NCBI GenBank assembly: GCA_001972305.1
Contig: BDDD01000272.1
Location: 186,001-250,000, forward strand
Length of the DNA: 64,000 nt
Reading direction: 5' to 3'
Source of the DNA: Cephalotus follicularis
Lineage: Eukaryota; Streptophyta; Magnoliopsida; Oxalidales; Cephalotaceae
In this document: in pieces, positions 1 to 11,518 of the stretch
How positions within the stretch are numbered: the first letter of the stretch is position 1
Layout of the letters: each line of letters begins with the position of its first letter
The notes under the pieces: model-generated
The model's input: only the letters and a program-made list of their open reading frames with translations
Told to the model about the DNA's origin: nothing
The model's database searches: none
Program-made: the position numbers and the translations under genes

Positions 1-1122
1 CCTAGTGATTTCGGGTATGGTACCAGAATTACAAAGACACTACGAGAAACTTCAAACTCTTGGAGACATACTTCTCCGTCTTCGGGAATTGTATGGATCC
101 CGATCTAGAACCGAGAGGTTTAACTTATCCCGTCAGCTCTTTTCTGTGAAGATGACCGAGGGAGCTTCAGTCCACGCACATGGGCTGAAGATGATATATC
201 TCATTGAGCAGCTACATCAGTTAGATCTCACCATGGACAATGATTTTTACATTGACCTGGTGCTTTGCACTCTTCCACTGTCATACTCCCAATTCATCAC
301 AAATTTTCACATGAACAAGGTGGACACGGATCTACCTGGGCTTGTGGAAATGCTTTGTACGGCCAAAGTAACCATGGGAAATCCAAGTCTAATGTGATGC
401 TTCTACCTTCTACTTCTTCTCGAACAACTCCTAATAAGAGCAGATCGAGAGGATCTAAGTCCAAGGGCAAGGCGCCCATGATTCCTAAAGGGAAGAAGAA
501 GAACAAAGGAAGACAACCTACTAGGTCGGTGGGGCGAGTGGTTAGGGGAGCCATCCTAACATTGATCCAAAAGCTTCAGGATGAAGGCTGTTGCTTCTAT
601 TGTGGGAAGCAAGGTCATTGGAGATCTCAATGCCGAGAGTTCGAACAATCCAAATCAGAAGGTGCCTCAGGATCAGGTACTTTTATGATTGAGCTTTTTC
701 TAGCTGAAAATGTTAGTTCAACTTGGGTTTTGGCTTCAGGTTGTGTGACTAATATTTGCAACTCTTTGAAAGGACTAAGAGAAGCTAGAAAGCTTGATGA
801 TAGGGAAGCACTGGACTTATGCCTTGGTGATGGGTCGAGGATTCACACCACTTTTGTAGGCGTTTTTGAATTGTTTTTGTTGAATGAGCATGTATTAAAA
901 CTTGATCCTTGTTTTTATGTCAGGAACCTTGTAAGGAACATCATATATGTTTCCTATTCATATAAGATGGACATGGAGCTCACTTTTACTGCATTTACTT
1001 GTAGTCTTATGCATAACAAAGCTCTTATATGTGAGGGACACATAGACAATAGGATTTATGTTTTAAAGACAAATCAACAAATGGTTTTTACAATTCAAAC
1101 TGGAACTAGCACTAGAAGATAG
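1..1122 (+). pseudogene. gag: copia A gag and protease (broken)
   Basis: Codons 1-130 are a UBN2/copia-type Gag core ending at a stop at 395. A frameshift near 380 moves the reading into a second frame open to 1122. That frame has a basic linker, a CCHC zinc knuckle at 592-633 (CFYCGKQGHWRSQC) that would bind RNA in the virus-like particle, then the protease. The protease motif at 724-741 reads WVLASG: the expected catalytic Asp before Ser-Gly is Ala, so the protease is dead even apart from the frameshift. Gag assembles the particle and the protease would cleave the polyprotein. The start lies upstream of the window. Confidence 0.85.
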
Positions 1123-1149
1123 AGAGATAAGCGATATAAATCCTTCATA

Positions 1150-1733
1150 AATATGTCATTGTAGATTAGGTCATCCTAGTGTTGCTAGATTAACACGTTT
1201 AGTTACAGATGGTCTTCTTGACATCCAGGACATGGAGTCCTTTCCTACTTGTGAGCCATGTCGTATTGGAAAGATGACCAAATCTCCCTTCTCCGGGGTA
1301 GGAGAAAGGACAGTGGACATACTAGAGCTTGTCCACACCGACGTCTACGGACCTATGTCAGTCAATGCTTATGGAGGTTATCCCTACTTCATTACCTTCA
1401 CCGATGACTTGTCATGGTTTGGGTACGTTTTTATGATGAAACACAATTCTGAGGGCTTTGAGAGGTTCAAAGAATCCAGACTAGAAGTAGAAAAGTAAAT
1501 GGGTAAACCCATTAAGATCCTTCAGTCGGATCGAGGTGGAGAATACATGTCTGCTGAATTCTTGGGTTATCATAGGGATAACGAAATTCGCTTTCAATGG
1601 ACACCTCCCGGAACACCACAACATAATGGTGCGTCCGAGCAGAGGAATAGGACCTTCATGAAAATGGTCTGGTCCATGATGTGTTTTACATATCTGCCTA
1701 TATCATTCTGGGATTATGCGCTGCAAGTGGCAG
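1150..1733 (+). pseudogene. pol: copia A GAG-pre-integrase and integrase core
   Basis: The GAG-pre-integrase zinc region starts in decayed sequence (about 1157-1270; HPS, CEPCRIGK). The catalytic core follows: HTDVYGP holds the first Asp, SDRGGEY (about 1527-1547) the second, and GASEQRNRT the Glu. One in-frame TAA at 1496-1498 splits it. The D,D,E triad itself is intact. The reading stops at 1733, where a solo LTR is inserted, and resumes at 3967. Integrase would insert the cDNA into host chromatin. Confidence 0.88.
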
Positions 1734-1830
1734 TGTTATGACCCAAATTTCCATTAAAGATATTAATTATAGAAAATGTTTGCTATTGTGTGAATTGGCA
1801 AATAGTTCAAGGGACCCGTAGTATGACCCT

Positions 1831-1940
1831 GCGCTCGAGGGGTTCGGGGGTTCTGCTCCCGTGCGAATGGACGAGGGGTCCCGCTGCCCGGTCAATGGGC
1901 AGGGGCTCGGGGGCAGTGCCCCCGAAAGAAAATGGAATTT
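1831..1940 (+). repeat. GC-rich hairpin cassette inside solo LTR
   Basis: An island of about 110 bp, strongly G- and C-rich, in an AT-rich LTR. It contains the near-perfect inverted repeat GGGGGCAGTGCCCCC at 1909-1923 and a second one built on CTGCCC/GGGCAG. A similar cassette lies at 39851-39960 in a related LTR, but the sister solo LTR goes straight from its GTATGACCCT to GGCTAAG (about 5918-5921) without it. So it is an optional module, gained or lost as a unit. Confidence 0.75.
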
Positions 1941-1974
1941 GGCTAAGTGATGAGAAGGAAAAACTATCTAAAGC

Positions 1975-2190
1975 GCTGACGGTTTTATTTAAAGAGTCGA
2001 CGCTTTGGGCAACGGACGACGCTCTAATTTTAAACGTCGATGAGTTGAAGTCAAGTGTCTCTGTTGACCTGGATGAAAACTTAAAGCGATGAAACTTTGT
2101 AAGAAATTGTCAGCGCTTTAGTCGGGATAGAAGTGAAAAACTCAGGTCAAGCCCGTGACCAGCGACGCTTAGACAGAAAACGTCGACGCT
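1975..2190 (+). repeat. GTCGAC-core palindrome cluster, type AAGCGTCGACGCTT
   Basis: Six-base cores start at 1975, 1996, 2015 and 2036 (steps 21, 19, 21), with a later pair at 2161 and 2182 (step 21). Arms approximate AAGC/GCTT, and most departures are C-to-T or G-to-A changes at CpG. The cluster lies upstream of the TATA-like box, in U3. Function unknown. Confidence 0.8.
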
Positions 2191-2413
2191 TTGAGCTACA
2201 GACAAAATGCAAAATCTGACTTTTTGGCATTTTGTGAGTGAAAATCTTTAATTTTGGACATGTGGCAGGCCAGGGGAGGATGAGATGAGATGTTATCAGG
2301 TGATCTAACATGTGTAATCACTTGGATTCGTTGAATTTGAGCACATGGGCTACCAAGAGAGGGAATTGAGTCATGTGCGAGGGGGAGAAAACTTGCCTCA
2401 CAAGTAATCCTTC

Positions 2414-2421
2414 TATTTAAT
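2414..2421 (+). promoter_or_regulatory. TATA-like box of solo LTR copy 1
   Basis: TATTTAAT lies about 40-50 bp upstream of the GA-rich leader and recurs at the same place in the sister copy (6379-6386). Its position between the palindrome cluster and the leader suits the U3/R boundary. This is inferred from position. Confidence 0.45.
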
Positions 2422-3966
2422 GGCTAAGAGGGTTGAACTCAGTGACTTTGGCTGAGAAAGAAAGTACTCCTGCTGAGAGTGAAGTGGAGAATTCGTGGAG
2501 AGAAAGAGAGAAAGAAATTCTAAAGCAAAGTAAGGAAATTCTATACCCATTCTCTACAAAGCATCCCCTGTTTTGCTTTAAATTATGCAGCAGATTGTTC
2601 TATTGATATCTTGTTCAATTATTGATGAAATTTTGAATGGTTGGATGTTCTGGAAACTTTACGATGTCCTCTTCAACTTTTATGCTTTGCCTGTTTGAAG
2701 ATGCTATCGTTTTCTTGATGAAAATTTATGTTTTAAACTGCTGTTTGGGTACTATTTTATTCTTATATTATGCAGAAACTTCTTTAAATCATATATTTCT
2801 CATTTATTGATGCAAAATTAAATGGTTGGATGTTTTGAAAACCTTAAGATGTCATATTTAATTGTTATGTTTTATGTATCTCGAAATTCTTTCGAATTCT
2901 TGATGAGAATTGATGTTTCACTTTACTGCTCATGCCCTGTTTTCATATGGAACTAGCCACTTTCAAAAATTCATAACGGATTCAATTCGCAACCAATTGT
3001 CATGATCTTGAGCTTTCTGAATTCTTAAATAGGTCTACTTTAATGTTTATGTTTTAAGTTTTCTCTGAAAATGCTTATTTCTATATGAATTATCAGTTTT
3101 CGTATAGCTATGCAAAACTGTTTTATGAACTCATTTGAGTCATTTACTCAAATGAAGAGAAAAGTTTATGAATTGTGAAAGAAATGCTATGAAATGATTT
3201 TTATGAATTATTTGAGCTGATCACTCAAAGTATATGATGAATGAACCTCCCTTGGATTGTGATACAAGGGGAATGGAGCGAAATGCTCAATGTTAATGGA
3301 GCGTAAAGTGTCACGGACATGCATGTGATGTAAGGATAGTAATCGGGGAGTGCACAATGCCCCGGTGAAGCGGTGTAAAGGGTTCATTAAGTTTTTTATG
3401 AATTTCATGTTTACGAAATGATCTAGTTATGATATTAACTAGAAAAGTAATATATTGTATGAAATGTTCTAGTTATATGTATTGACTAGAAAAATGTTAT
3501 GATGAAACGTGTTTACTATAAAAACACCTTACTGAGCTATTTTGAGATCATTCCTTTCAATGTTGTTTTCAAATAAAATGTTTTCAGGAAATGAATGAAT
3601 GGAGATTACGAGCTTAGAGGAAGCTCTTAAGAAGGAGTTTTTGTGAAAGAAAGGCTATGCGATGATATTTGCAGTAATGTTTTGATATGTAATAAGAACA
3701 AAGTTTTCCGCTGTATTATATGTTTATGTAGAAGAATGATCCTGTGTAATGTAGACGAACTGTATGGTTATGACATCTTTATATAAGATGATTATGTGGA
3801 AAGTTTGAATTTAAGATTATGTATGATGTTGCAAGACATGAGTTTATGATGTAGTGTACTTTTAGAGAATAGTACCAAAGGAGGTAACGTTTCACACCCA
3901 ACGTAACGCAACCGATCCTCGGAGTTCACTTTGAGCTATTAGCGAGCTCAAGTCGGGGTCGTTACA

Positions 3967-5821
3967 GGCAGCGTACATCCTAAACCGGATTCCTTCTAAA
4001 TATGTCCCCTCCACTCCTTATGAGGTATTTAAAGAGAGGAAACCCAACCTAAACCATTTGAAGGTTGGGACTGTCCAGCTTATATGAAGAAGCAAGAGGC
4101 TTCTAAGCTGGAGGCACGAGTGGATTGTTGCCAGTTTCTGGGGTTTTCTAAAGAGACAAAAGGATACTACTTTTGCCATCCCAGCGAACAAAAGGTTTTT
4201 GTTTCGTGACTGCCACATTCCTAAAGAAGGAATACCTGCTTGCAGGGAGTAGTGGGAGCAAGGTGGAACTGAGAGAGTTATCACCTGGTGAAAGCCCATA
4301 GGATGAAGAGGAATTGGAGATTGAACCCTCTAGAGACATAATTGGGGAAGGGCCCCAACCTGAAAAAGGATCTCAAAAAGGCACTCCTCTAATGAGGAGA
4401 TCAGGCCGAGTTTCAACAACACCTCAGAGATATGGTTTTCTCATTGAGGGCACTGATGAACTCAACAACATCGATGATGACAAGCCTGTCAGCTACAAGG
4501 AAGCAGTGAAGAGCACTGAATCCGAGGCATGGCTTGAAGCCATGAAATCCGAAATGGACTCCATGAACGCCAACCAAGTATGGAACTTGGTAGATGCACC
4601 TGAGGGTGTTAACCCTATTGGTTGCAAATGGATCTTCAAGAGGAAGATTGGAGTTGATGGTAAGATAGAGACTTATAAAGCGCGATTGGTCGCAAAAGGG
4701 TATAGGCAAAGACACAGAGTTGACTATACCGAAACTTTCTCACCAGTCGCTATGCTTAAGTCCATCCGGATATTGCTTGCTATTGCTGCTCATTATGATT
4801 ATGAGATATGGCAGATGGATGTTAAGACAACATTCTTGAATGGCTATCTTGAAGAGGACATTTATATGTCCCACCATGAGGGGTTTACATCCAAGGAGCA
4901 TCCACAGAGAATGTGCAAGCTCCAAAGGTCTATTTATGGCCTTAAGCAAGCATCTTGTAGCTGGAATATCCATTTTGATGAGACCGTTAAGACTTTCGGT
5001 TTCATCAAAAACGTAGATGAGCCTTGTGTCTACAGAAAATAGGATGGCCCAAACATCACTTTCTTGGTACTATACGTGGAAGACATACTAATCATAGGGA
5101 ATGATGTGGGTATGTTACAGTCCGTTAAAGTATGGTCATCCAAGAACTTCTCCATGAAGGATTTGGGAGAGGCTTCCTATATATTGGGTATAAAGATCTG
5201 TAGAGACAAATCTAATAGGTTACTAGGGCTCTCCCAAAGCAAGTACATCAACAAGATACTGAAACGGTATGGCCTTGAGAATTCCAAGAGTGGCCTACTA
5301 CCAATTGGTCAGGGAATTCACCTCTCAAAGATGATGTCTCCACAGACAAATGAGGAGAGGGCACACATGAGTAGACAGCCATATGCTTCAACTGTTGGCT
5401 CCATCATGTACGCCATGCTGTGTGCTAGGCCTGATGTCGCTTATGCCTTGGGCATGGCTAGTTGATTTCAGTCCGACCCCGGTGAGAAACACTGGGAAAT
5501 AGTCAAAGGGGTTCTCAAATACCTGAGAATGACTCAGGATACCTTTTTGACTTATGGAGGAGATAGTGAATTGAAATTCGAGGGTTATACCGACTCTAGC
5601 TTCAACAGTGATACAGATGATCACAAGTCCATTTCAGGATTCGTTTTCGTCCTGAACAGTGGTGCTGTGAGCTAGAAGAGTTCGAAGCAGGAAACTACTG
5701 CGGACTCCACAATGGAAGAAGAGTATGTTGCAGCCTCTAATGCAGCTAAGGAAGCTGTTTGGATGCGAAAGTTCATTACTAAACTTGATATGGTTCCTAC
5801 CATTGCCCGTCCGGTTGTGGT
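3967..5821 (+). pseudogene. pol: copia A integrase end, reverse transcriptase, RNase H (first part)
   Basis: The integrase C-terminal part (AAYILNRIPSK, then a GYYF region) is frameshifted before 4314. The reverse transcriptase is open at 4314-5042 and, after one stop, at 5064-5465 (motifs WKWIFKRK-like, ETYKARLVAKGY, QMDVK, IYGLKQAS). The catalytic YVDD box reads YVED at 5073-5084, so the first catalytic Asp is Glu. RNase H follows from about 5590 (GYTDSSF, HKSISGFVF), broken by a TAG at 5673-5675 in the Trp position before KSSKQ. The reading ends at 5821, where the second solo LTR enters. RT/RNase H would make the cDNA from the element RNA. Confidence 0.88.
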
Positions 5822-5951
5822 TGTAATAACCCAAGTTTCTATGTACGATATTAATTATGGAAAATGATTTCTATTGTGTAAATTGGCAAATAGTTTAAGG
5901 CACCCGTAGTATGACCCTAAAAGGCTAAGAGTTGACAAAACTGTCTAAAGC

Positions 5952-6151
5952 GCCGACGGTTTTATTGAAAGAGTCGACGCTTTGGGTAACAGTCGATGTC
6001 CTAATTTTAAACATCGACGCGTTGAAGTTATGTGTGTAAGTGACTTAAAGCGGCGAAGCTTTGTGATAAAGCGTCAGCGCTTTAGTCGGGATAGAGGTAA
6101 AAGACTCAGGTAAAACCCTTAGGCGCCGACGCTTAGAAGGAAAAGGTCGAC
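5952..6151 (+). repeat. GTCGAC-core palindrome cluster (solo LTR copy 2)
   Basis: Cores start at 5952, 5973, 5992 and 6013 (steps 21, 19, 21, as in copy 1), then 6053/6073 and 6125/6146. Arms are of the AAGC/GCTT type and differ mainly by CpG transitions. The cluster lies upstream of the TATA-like box at 6379. Confidence 0.8.
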
Positions 6152-6378
6152 GCTTTGCACTACAGACAAAACACAAAATCTGACTTTTTGGCATTTTGTG
6201 AGTAAAATTCTTTAATTGGGGACATGTGGCAGGACAGGGGAGGATGCTATAAGGTGTTATCTGGGGATGTAACGAGTGTAAACACTTGGATTGGTTAAAT
6301 TTTGTCACATGGGCTGCCAAGAGAGAGAATTGATTGTGTGAGAGGGGGGAAGAAACTTACCCCATAAGCCATCCTTCT

Positions 6379-6386
6379 ATTTAATG
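6379..6386 (+). promoter_or_regulatory. TATA-like box of solo LTR copy 2
   Basis: TATTTAAT, at the place matching 2414-2421 of copy 1, ahead of a GA-rich leader. Confidence 0.4.
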
Positions 6387-7925
6387 GCTAAGAGTGTTGA
6401 AACTCAGTAATTTCTGCTGAGAAAGAAAGTGTTCCTGCTGATAGTGAAGTGATGAATTCGTGGAGAGCAAAAGAGAAGGGAATTCTAAAGCAAATGTAAG
6501 GAAATTCTTTACCCATTCTCTACAAAGCTTCCCCTGTTTTTTTCTTAATTTTACAGCAGATTCTTTTATTGATAACTTGTTCAATTCTCAATGGATTTTC
6601 GAATGGTGGGATGTTCTGGAAACTTTAATATGTCCTCTTTAAATGTTATGTTTTGTATGTTTCAAGATTCTATCGTTTTCTTGACGGAAATGCATGTTTA
6701 AATTTACTGTTCAGGTACTATTTTATTTCTGGATTATGCTGCAGATTTTTAAAATCATATCTTGCTCATTTCTTGATGAAAAATTTAATGATTGGATGTT
6801 TTGGAAACCTCAAGATGTCTACTTTAACTGTTATGTTTTATGCATCTCGAAATTCTATCGAATTCTTGGTGTAAAGCTATGTTTTCTTCTACTGCTCATG
6901 TCCCGTTTTCTTATGCAACCAGCCACTTTCAAAAAAAATTATAGAGGATTCAATTCTCAACCAATTGTTATGATCTTGAGTTTTCTGAAATCCTCAAGAT
7001 GTATACTTTAATGTTTATGTTTTGAGTTTTGTCCGAAAATTCTTATTTCTATATGAATTATCCATTTTCGCAAAGTTGTGCAAAACTGTTTTCCAAAAGA
7101 TTTTTGAGTTAATTACTCAAATGATGAGAAAGGTTTATGAATTGTGAAAAAGATGTTATGAAATGATTTTTATGATTGCTTTGAGCTGATCACTCAAAGT
7201 AAATGATGAATGAACCACCCTTGGTTTGTGATCCAAGGGGAGAGGAGCGAGATGCTCAATGTTAATGGAGCCGAGCGTGCTCACGGACATGCATGTGATG
7301 TAAGGATAGTAATCGGGGAGTGCAAAATGCCCCGGTGAAGCGGTGTAAAGGGTTCATTAAGGTTTTTATGACTTTTATGTTTACGAAATTATCTAGTTTT
7401 GATATTAATTAGAAAAGTGATATGTTTTATGAAATGTTTCTAATTATATGTATGGACTAGAAAAAGTCATGATGAAATGTGTTTACTATAAAAACACCTT
7501 ACTGAGCTATTTTGAGCTCATTCCTTTCAATGTTGTTTTCAAATAAAATGTTTTCAGGAAATGAATGAATGGAGATTGCGAGCTTAGAGGAAGCCCTTAA
7601 GAAGGAGTTTGTGAGAATGAAAGACTATGAAATGATGTTGCATTAATGTTTTATTATGTAATAGGGATCAAGTTTTTCCGCTGTAATGTAAAAGAATGAT
7701 CCTGTGTAATGTAGATTAACAATATGATTATGACATCTTCATATAAGATGATTTTGTATAAAGTTTGAATTTAATGTTATGTATTATGTTACAAGACGTG
7801 AGTTATAATGTAGTGTACATTTAGAGAATAGTACCAAAGGATGTAACGTTTCGCAACCAACGTAACGCAACCGATCCTCGGAGTTCACTTTGAGCTATTA
7901 GCGAGCTCGGGTCGGGGTCGTTACA

Positions 7926-8198
7926 GTGGTATACTATGACAACGATGTGGTTGTTGGACAATCCAAAGAGCCACGGACTCATCATTGCTCCAAACACATA
8001 TTGCGACAGTATCATCTGATCAGAGAGATCATTGACAGATCAGACATCATTTTAGAGAGAGTTACCACGGAGGCAAACTTAGGAGACCCACTTTCCAAGG
8101 CTTTGAGCTGCACTGTACTTGAGAGACACAGAAGTGCAATGGGCTTGGGCTATAGGTCATTATGGCTTGAAGGACCAAGTGGGAGATTGTTAGATTAA
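7926..8198 (+). pseudogene. pol: copia A RNase H end
   Basis: Continues the RNase H frame from 5821: YYDNDVVVGQSKEPRTH, then KHILRQYHLIREI, then the family's C-terminal ending with SLWLEGPSG. It stays open to a stop at 8196-8198. The purine tract at 8178-8187 overlaps the last codons and would prime plus-strand DNA; the 3' LTR begins inside the end of the reading frame, as in other copia elements. Confidence 0.88.
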
Positions 8199-9388
8199 AG
8201 GTGTCCCTACATGCCACGTGGTGTGCTACTTGTGTTTATACACTCTTCGTTTATACAGTTATGTATTCCATTTATGTTCTATGTGTAAATTTATTTATAT
8301 TGGCATGATTATATGGCTCATCCCAACCAACCAAAAGGAACAGAATAATGAATTTTAATTAACTGTATGCCATATATTGCCCTGTCACATCAAATGGTTG
8401 GATCTCTTGCCATGGAGGCCAAGAGAATGAGATCCTTATTCCCTGTGACTTAACTGTTCCAAGTCATATGTTCACTTTCTTTGGGCCATTGTTGAACCGT
8501 GATAAAGACTTGCCACATTATGCTTGCTCCTAGTGAGGGAGGATGGATCATCCATGGTCCATTCGGTATTATCCTAAAGCTAATGTGGGGTGTGTGCGTG
8601 GATGCATGATACTGAACTGACCCACCAATAGGATCCCTATTTGGATAGTCAATACCCATGTCAATAGGGATTCCTATGGTCTCAGTAGTGTATAGTCAAT
8701 GGTGACTAGTAGGTCTATGCCTGCGTTGTCTCCTTTGACTTGAGCAGCTAGCATGCAATGTGTGGTGACTGCTGACTTTGATTTTCGCCTTCCCCAGCAA
8801 TAGCCACGTGCTGGAAAAAGGGTTATCTTTGGGTTTTGTTGAATATGCATTGAGATGTACGAGCGAGTACGCAACAAGGGATTGTCACACATGGGCTGAG
8901 GGTGACCAGCTCTATTTATCCATGTATGTTACAGACTTAAAATCCTGTACAAGTTATAGATGGACCAGAGATGGGGTAGTTTCCATGGGAGATCTGTCAT
9001 AGTCTCAATGTGACCATAGATATTTAGTGTCATGACTAAATCTAGGGGTGACATTCATCTAAACCCTAGACCGTTGCTCGGAGCTAAGTATGACGAGGGA
9101 AACATGACACATATGCCGATGACTGGATATAGTGACTGGCTATTCGATCCCTGATTGATAGACGTTGTAATACACAAATCCGGGGGTAATTGGAGATCAC
9201 ACCAGAGCTATTTTAATAGTCGGTGACTATTATTATAGTCGTACCAGACAAACGAGATGATCTGGGAATTTACCATCATACTGGAGATCAACAGGCTTTC
9301 GGGTCCTCCCTGACTTTGAACTGGTTGTCGTGTAGAGAAACATGTCATTTAGTGAAAGGTTGACATCAACGAGATGCTACTTTTCTAG
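8188..9388 (+). mobile_element. 3' LTR of copia A, 3'-truncated
   Basis: Starts TGTTAGATTAAAGGTGTCCC directly after the purine tract. It aligns with 58811 to about 60070, including the blocks around CAAGTCATATGTTCACTTTC and CTTCCCCAGCAATAGCCACG. Similarity ends near 9388, where a different LTR-like sequence begins, so the downstream half of the LTR is missing. No gene is present. Confidence 0.75.
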
Positions 9389-10380
9389 TGAATATTTTAT
9401 TTGCTGGATTCGGGTCCATGCAGTACCACGATAAAATATTCCAAGCAAAGGGTTGTTATGAATTTACATTAAGTGCTTCAGAACTTATTGTAATGAAAGA
9501 GCTTTTGGCTAGGGATTTAATCCCATGTCTTGGCCGAATTTTGAGCCAAAGGGTGGACCAATTTTTCTTGTCATTTGGGCTCAATATTGTTAAATGTTGG
9601 CAGGCCCAAATGATACCCAATTTGTAGTCTTCATGTGTTGACTTTGTCAACTCAATTTCTTCATCTCGCGTCTCACGACATTGCACATTTGAGTCATTCT
9701 TGCATTAAATGCTAGAAGACAAAAGGGAATTATAGCATAAATGACAAATGCATTAAGTAAGATATTTTTGAAACTTACTTAAACTACTTTGCTTTTGTCT
9801 TGAAAAACATACACGGCAATATTGCATTCTCTCTTGCAATCTCTCCCTCTCACATATTGCTCTCTCTCCCATCTCTCTCTAGTGCTTTGCTTCTCCTTTT
9901 TCAAAGAGAGCTCAAGCCACTTTGTCTCCAATAAAGAGAGATTACATATCAACAAACCTTTATACACTTCCTTAGTCATTTTAGGTGGAGATTTCTTTGT
10001 GCATTACATTGGATCTTTACCTAGATTGATTTAGTCTATGTTAAACATAAAACCTCTCCATCTTCTCCTCCTTGTCGTGGTAAAAGGAAGGTCTTGGAGA
10101 TTTTGGTTTTGGATTGAAGACTAGAGGGAGCTTGACTTGAAGGTAGGAGATCTTCACTTTGGTAATATTTTCTTCTCCTTCTTTTCTATTTATGATTTGA
10201 AGTTTCATGATGCTTGGGGATGGTTTTGATTGTTTGCTTAATTAGTGATCTTGGACATTATTTGGGACTCTTTGATAATAGGTTTTAAGGATTTCCCATT
10301 GCTTGGGAATTAACTACTCGGTTGGAATTAAAGGTAATCACCCTAATGCTGAAAATTCAAATTGAGTGCTTCTGCTTCCT
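9389..10380 (+). mobile_element. probable partial gypsy-type LTR, plus orientation
   Basis: No coding sequence. The order is that of the other LTRs here: AT-rich part with GGGCTCAATATTG- and GGCCCAAATG-like words, then a CT-rich leader (9820-9900), then a GAAGGTAGGAG sequence (about 10138-10150) like the leader splice-donor region elsewhere. No terminal repeats or duplications are found, so the ends are estimates. Confidence 0.4.
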
Positions 10381-10793
10381 TATGAGCCATACGTTCCCAA
10401 ATCACTTGGCCAACACGGGTGGGTACGCATGGTAACGCATTGTCAAGCTCAGCTCTAGTCTATGCATTCTCTAACGCATGGTAACTCGGTAGCTCGGTGC
10501 TTGGCACACTCATGCTCATGTCATGGACCTTGGAATGGGGAGCTCAGCGCATACCATACATGCTCGGATGCATGCAGGACAATGGAGAGCTCGTTGCCGT
10601 TGCATGCTCGGGATGCCCACAGTGGAGAGCTCGACATGATGCTCAGTGTGTTAGTGCATGGATCCCATGCTTGGATGCTCACTTGGCATGCTTGGATGCG
10701 TACGCATGGTAACGCGTGGCATGCTCGGACGTAATGGAATGCATGGGATACCCGGGCGTCATGGTTTGGACGCGTGAACTGGAAGTGCAGGAC

Positions 10794-10824
<31 letters not shown>

Positions 10825-11518
10825 CATTCACGTAATTAGGTAGCCATAAATTCTAAAACCATAATACCCATTCCAATCATTCTCCCGATTCTAGAGTCAG
10901 CCATAACAATTCATAAACAATGCACATAAAGGATAAAGGCTATGAGTAGGAAATAGATCCTACCTCAAATCTACAGGAGTTGATTATGCCTTCCTGTGCT
11001 TCCTTGCTTTTGCACTAAGCTCCTTCTTCACTTCTCTTTCCTTTGCTCATTCACTGGTAGCTTTCCTTGTCTCTTTCAAGGGCTGGGAGTAAGGGGATTA
11101 AATGAGAGTGGAAGGGAGGAGACAGGAATTCTCCGGAACTTACCCTCCCTTTGTCTCTTTCTCTCCAATTTGTCAACAACCATCCCAACATTCCTTACTT
11201 TCCATTATATAAGCATTCGGTAGAAAGCTCTGGAACCTCCCACACAATTCTATCAATTCTTTCATAGAATGGGCTGAGAGTTGGGGGTCAGACCAACACT
11301 CTCTTTTCTCTTTTAAATCCAATTTGGCCCATCATCCCCCTTTTCTTCCTTAAGTAAATTCAGCCCAAAAGTATAGGAATAATTTCAAGGCCCAAAATAC
11401 TATTTCTTCATAAATCCGATTCTAGCCCGACAATACATTTTAAGCCCAATTTCCATTCTTTAATGAAGAGGGCTTACATACATACATGCATTTATTTATA
11501 AAATTCTGGGTGTTATAG
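10381..11518 (-). mobile_element. probable partial gypsy-type LTR, minus orientation
   Basis: The right end, read on the minus strand, starts TATAACACCCAGAAT, close to the TGTAACGCCC start of other LTRs here. It is followed by a TATA-like GCTTATATAATGG (about 11205-11217), a GA-rich leader (about 11030-11180) and GAGGTAGGATC. A motif-dense stretch lies at 10430-10800, rich in GAGCTC, GCATGC and ACGCATGGTAAC words. Its place downstream of the leader matches the second palindrome cluster of the other LTRs. The left boundary is not defined. Confidence 0.45.
10799..10822. repeat. (TA)n microsatellite
   Basis: About twelve TA units in uninterrupted succession. Confidence 0.95.

Larger units (their letters stand above)
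1734..3966 (+). mobile_element. solo LTR, family S, copy 1 (TSD GGCAG)
   Basis: The 2233-bp block begins TGTTATGACC and ends TCGTTACA, i.e. TG...CA. It is flanked by the perfect 5-bp duplication GGCAG at 1729-1733 and 3967-3971. Removing it restores the copia reading frame across the junction. It has no retroelement genes and is closely similar along its length to 5822-7925, so it is a solo LTR left by LTR-LTR recombination, or less likely a short non-autonomous element. Inside are a GC-rich cassette (1831-1940), GTCGAC-core palindromes (1975-2190), a TATA-like box at 2414, and a purine-rich leader (about 2455-2530). Confidence 0.9.
5822..7925 (+). mobile_element. solo LTR, family S, copy 2 (TSD GTGGT)
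   Basis: 2104 bp beginning TGTAATAACC and ending TCGTTACA, flanked by the perfect 5-bp duplication GTGGT at 5817-5821 and 7926-7930. It aligns from end to end with 1734-3966 but lacks the GC-rich cassette. Its own duplication shows that it inserted independently of copy 1, in the same orientation and into the same copia gene. It contains no coding sequence. Confidence 0.9.
1..9388 (+). mobile_element. Ty1/copia retrotransposon A, interrupted, 5' end outside window
   Basis: The order gag, zinc knuckle, aspartic protease, GAG-pre-integrase, integrase, reverse transcriptase, RNase H is the copia order and is readable across three blocks (1-1733, 3972-5821, 7931-8187). The blocks rejoin in frame when the two inserted solo LTRs and their 5-bp duplications are removed. 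A purine-rich tract just before 8188 and the LTR start TGTTAGATTAAAGG follow the RNase H end. The 5' LTR lies outside the window. A second member of the same family enters at 58811. The element is dead: frameshifts, stops and two changed catalytic residues. Confidence 0.9.

Noticed and set aside
1734..7925. Reading 1734-7925 as one element with two LTRs and captured copia sequence inside
   Set aside because: Each LTR-like block has its own different 5-bp duplication, and the copia frame is continuous across both sites once they are removed.
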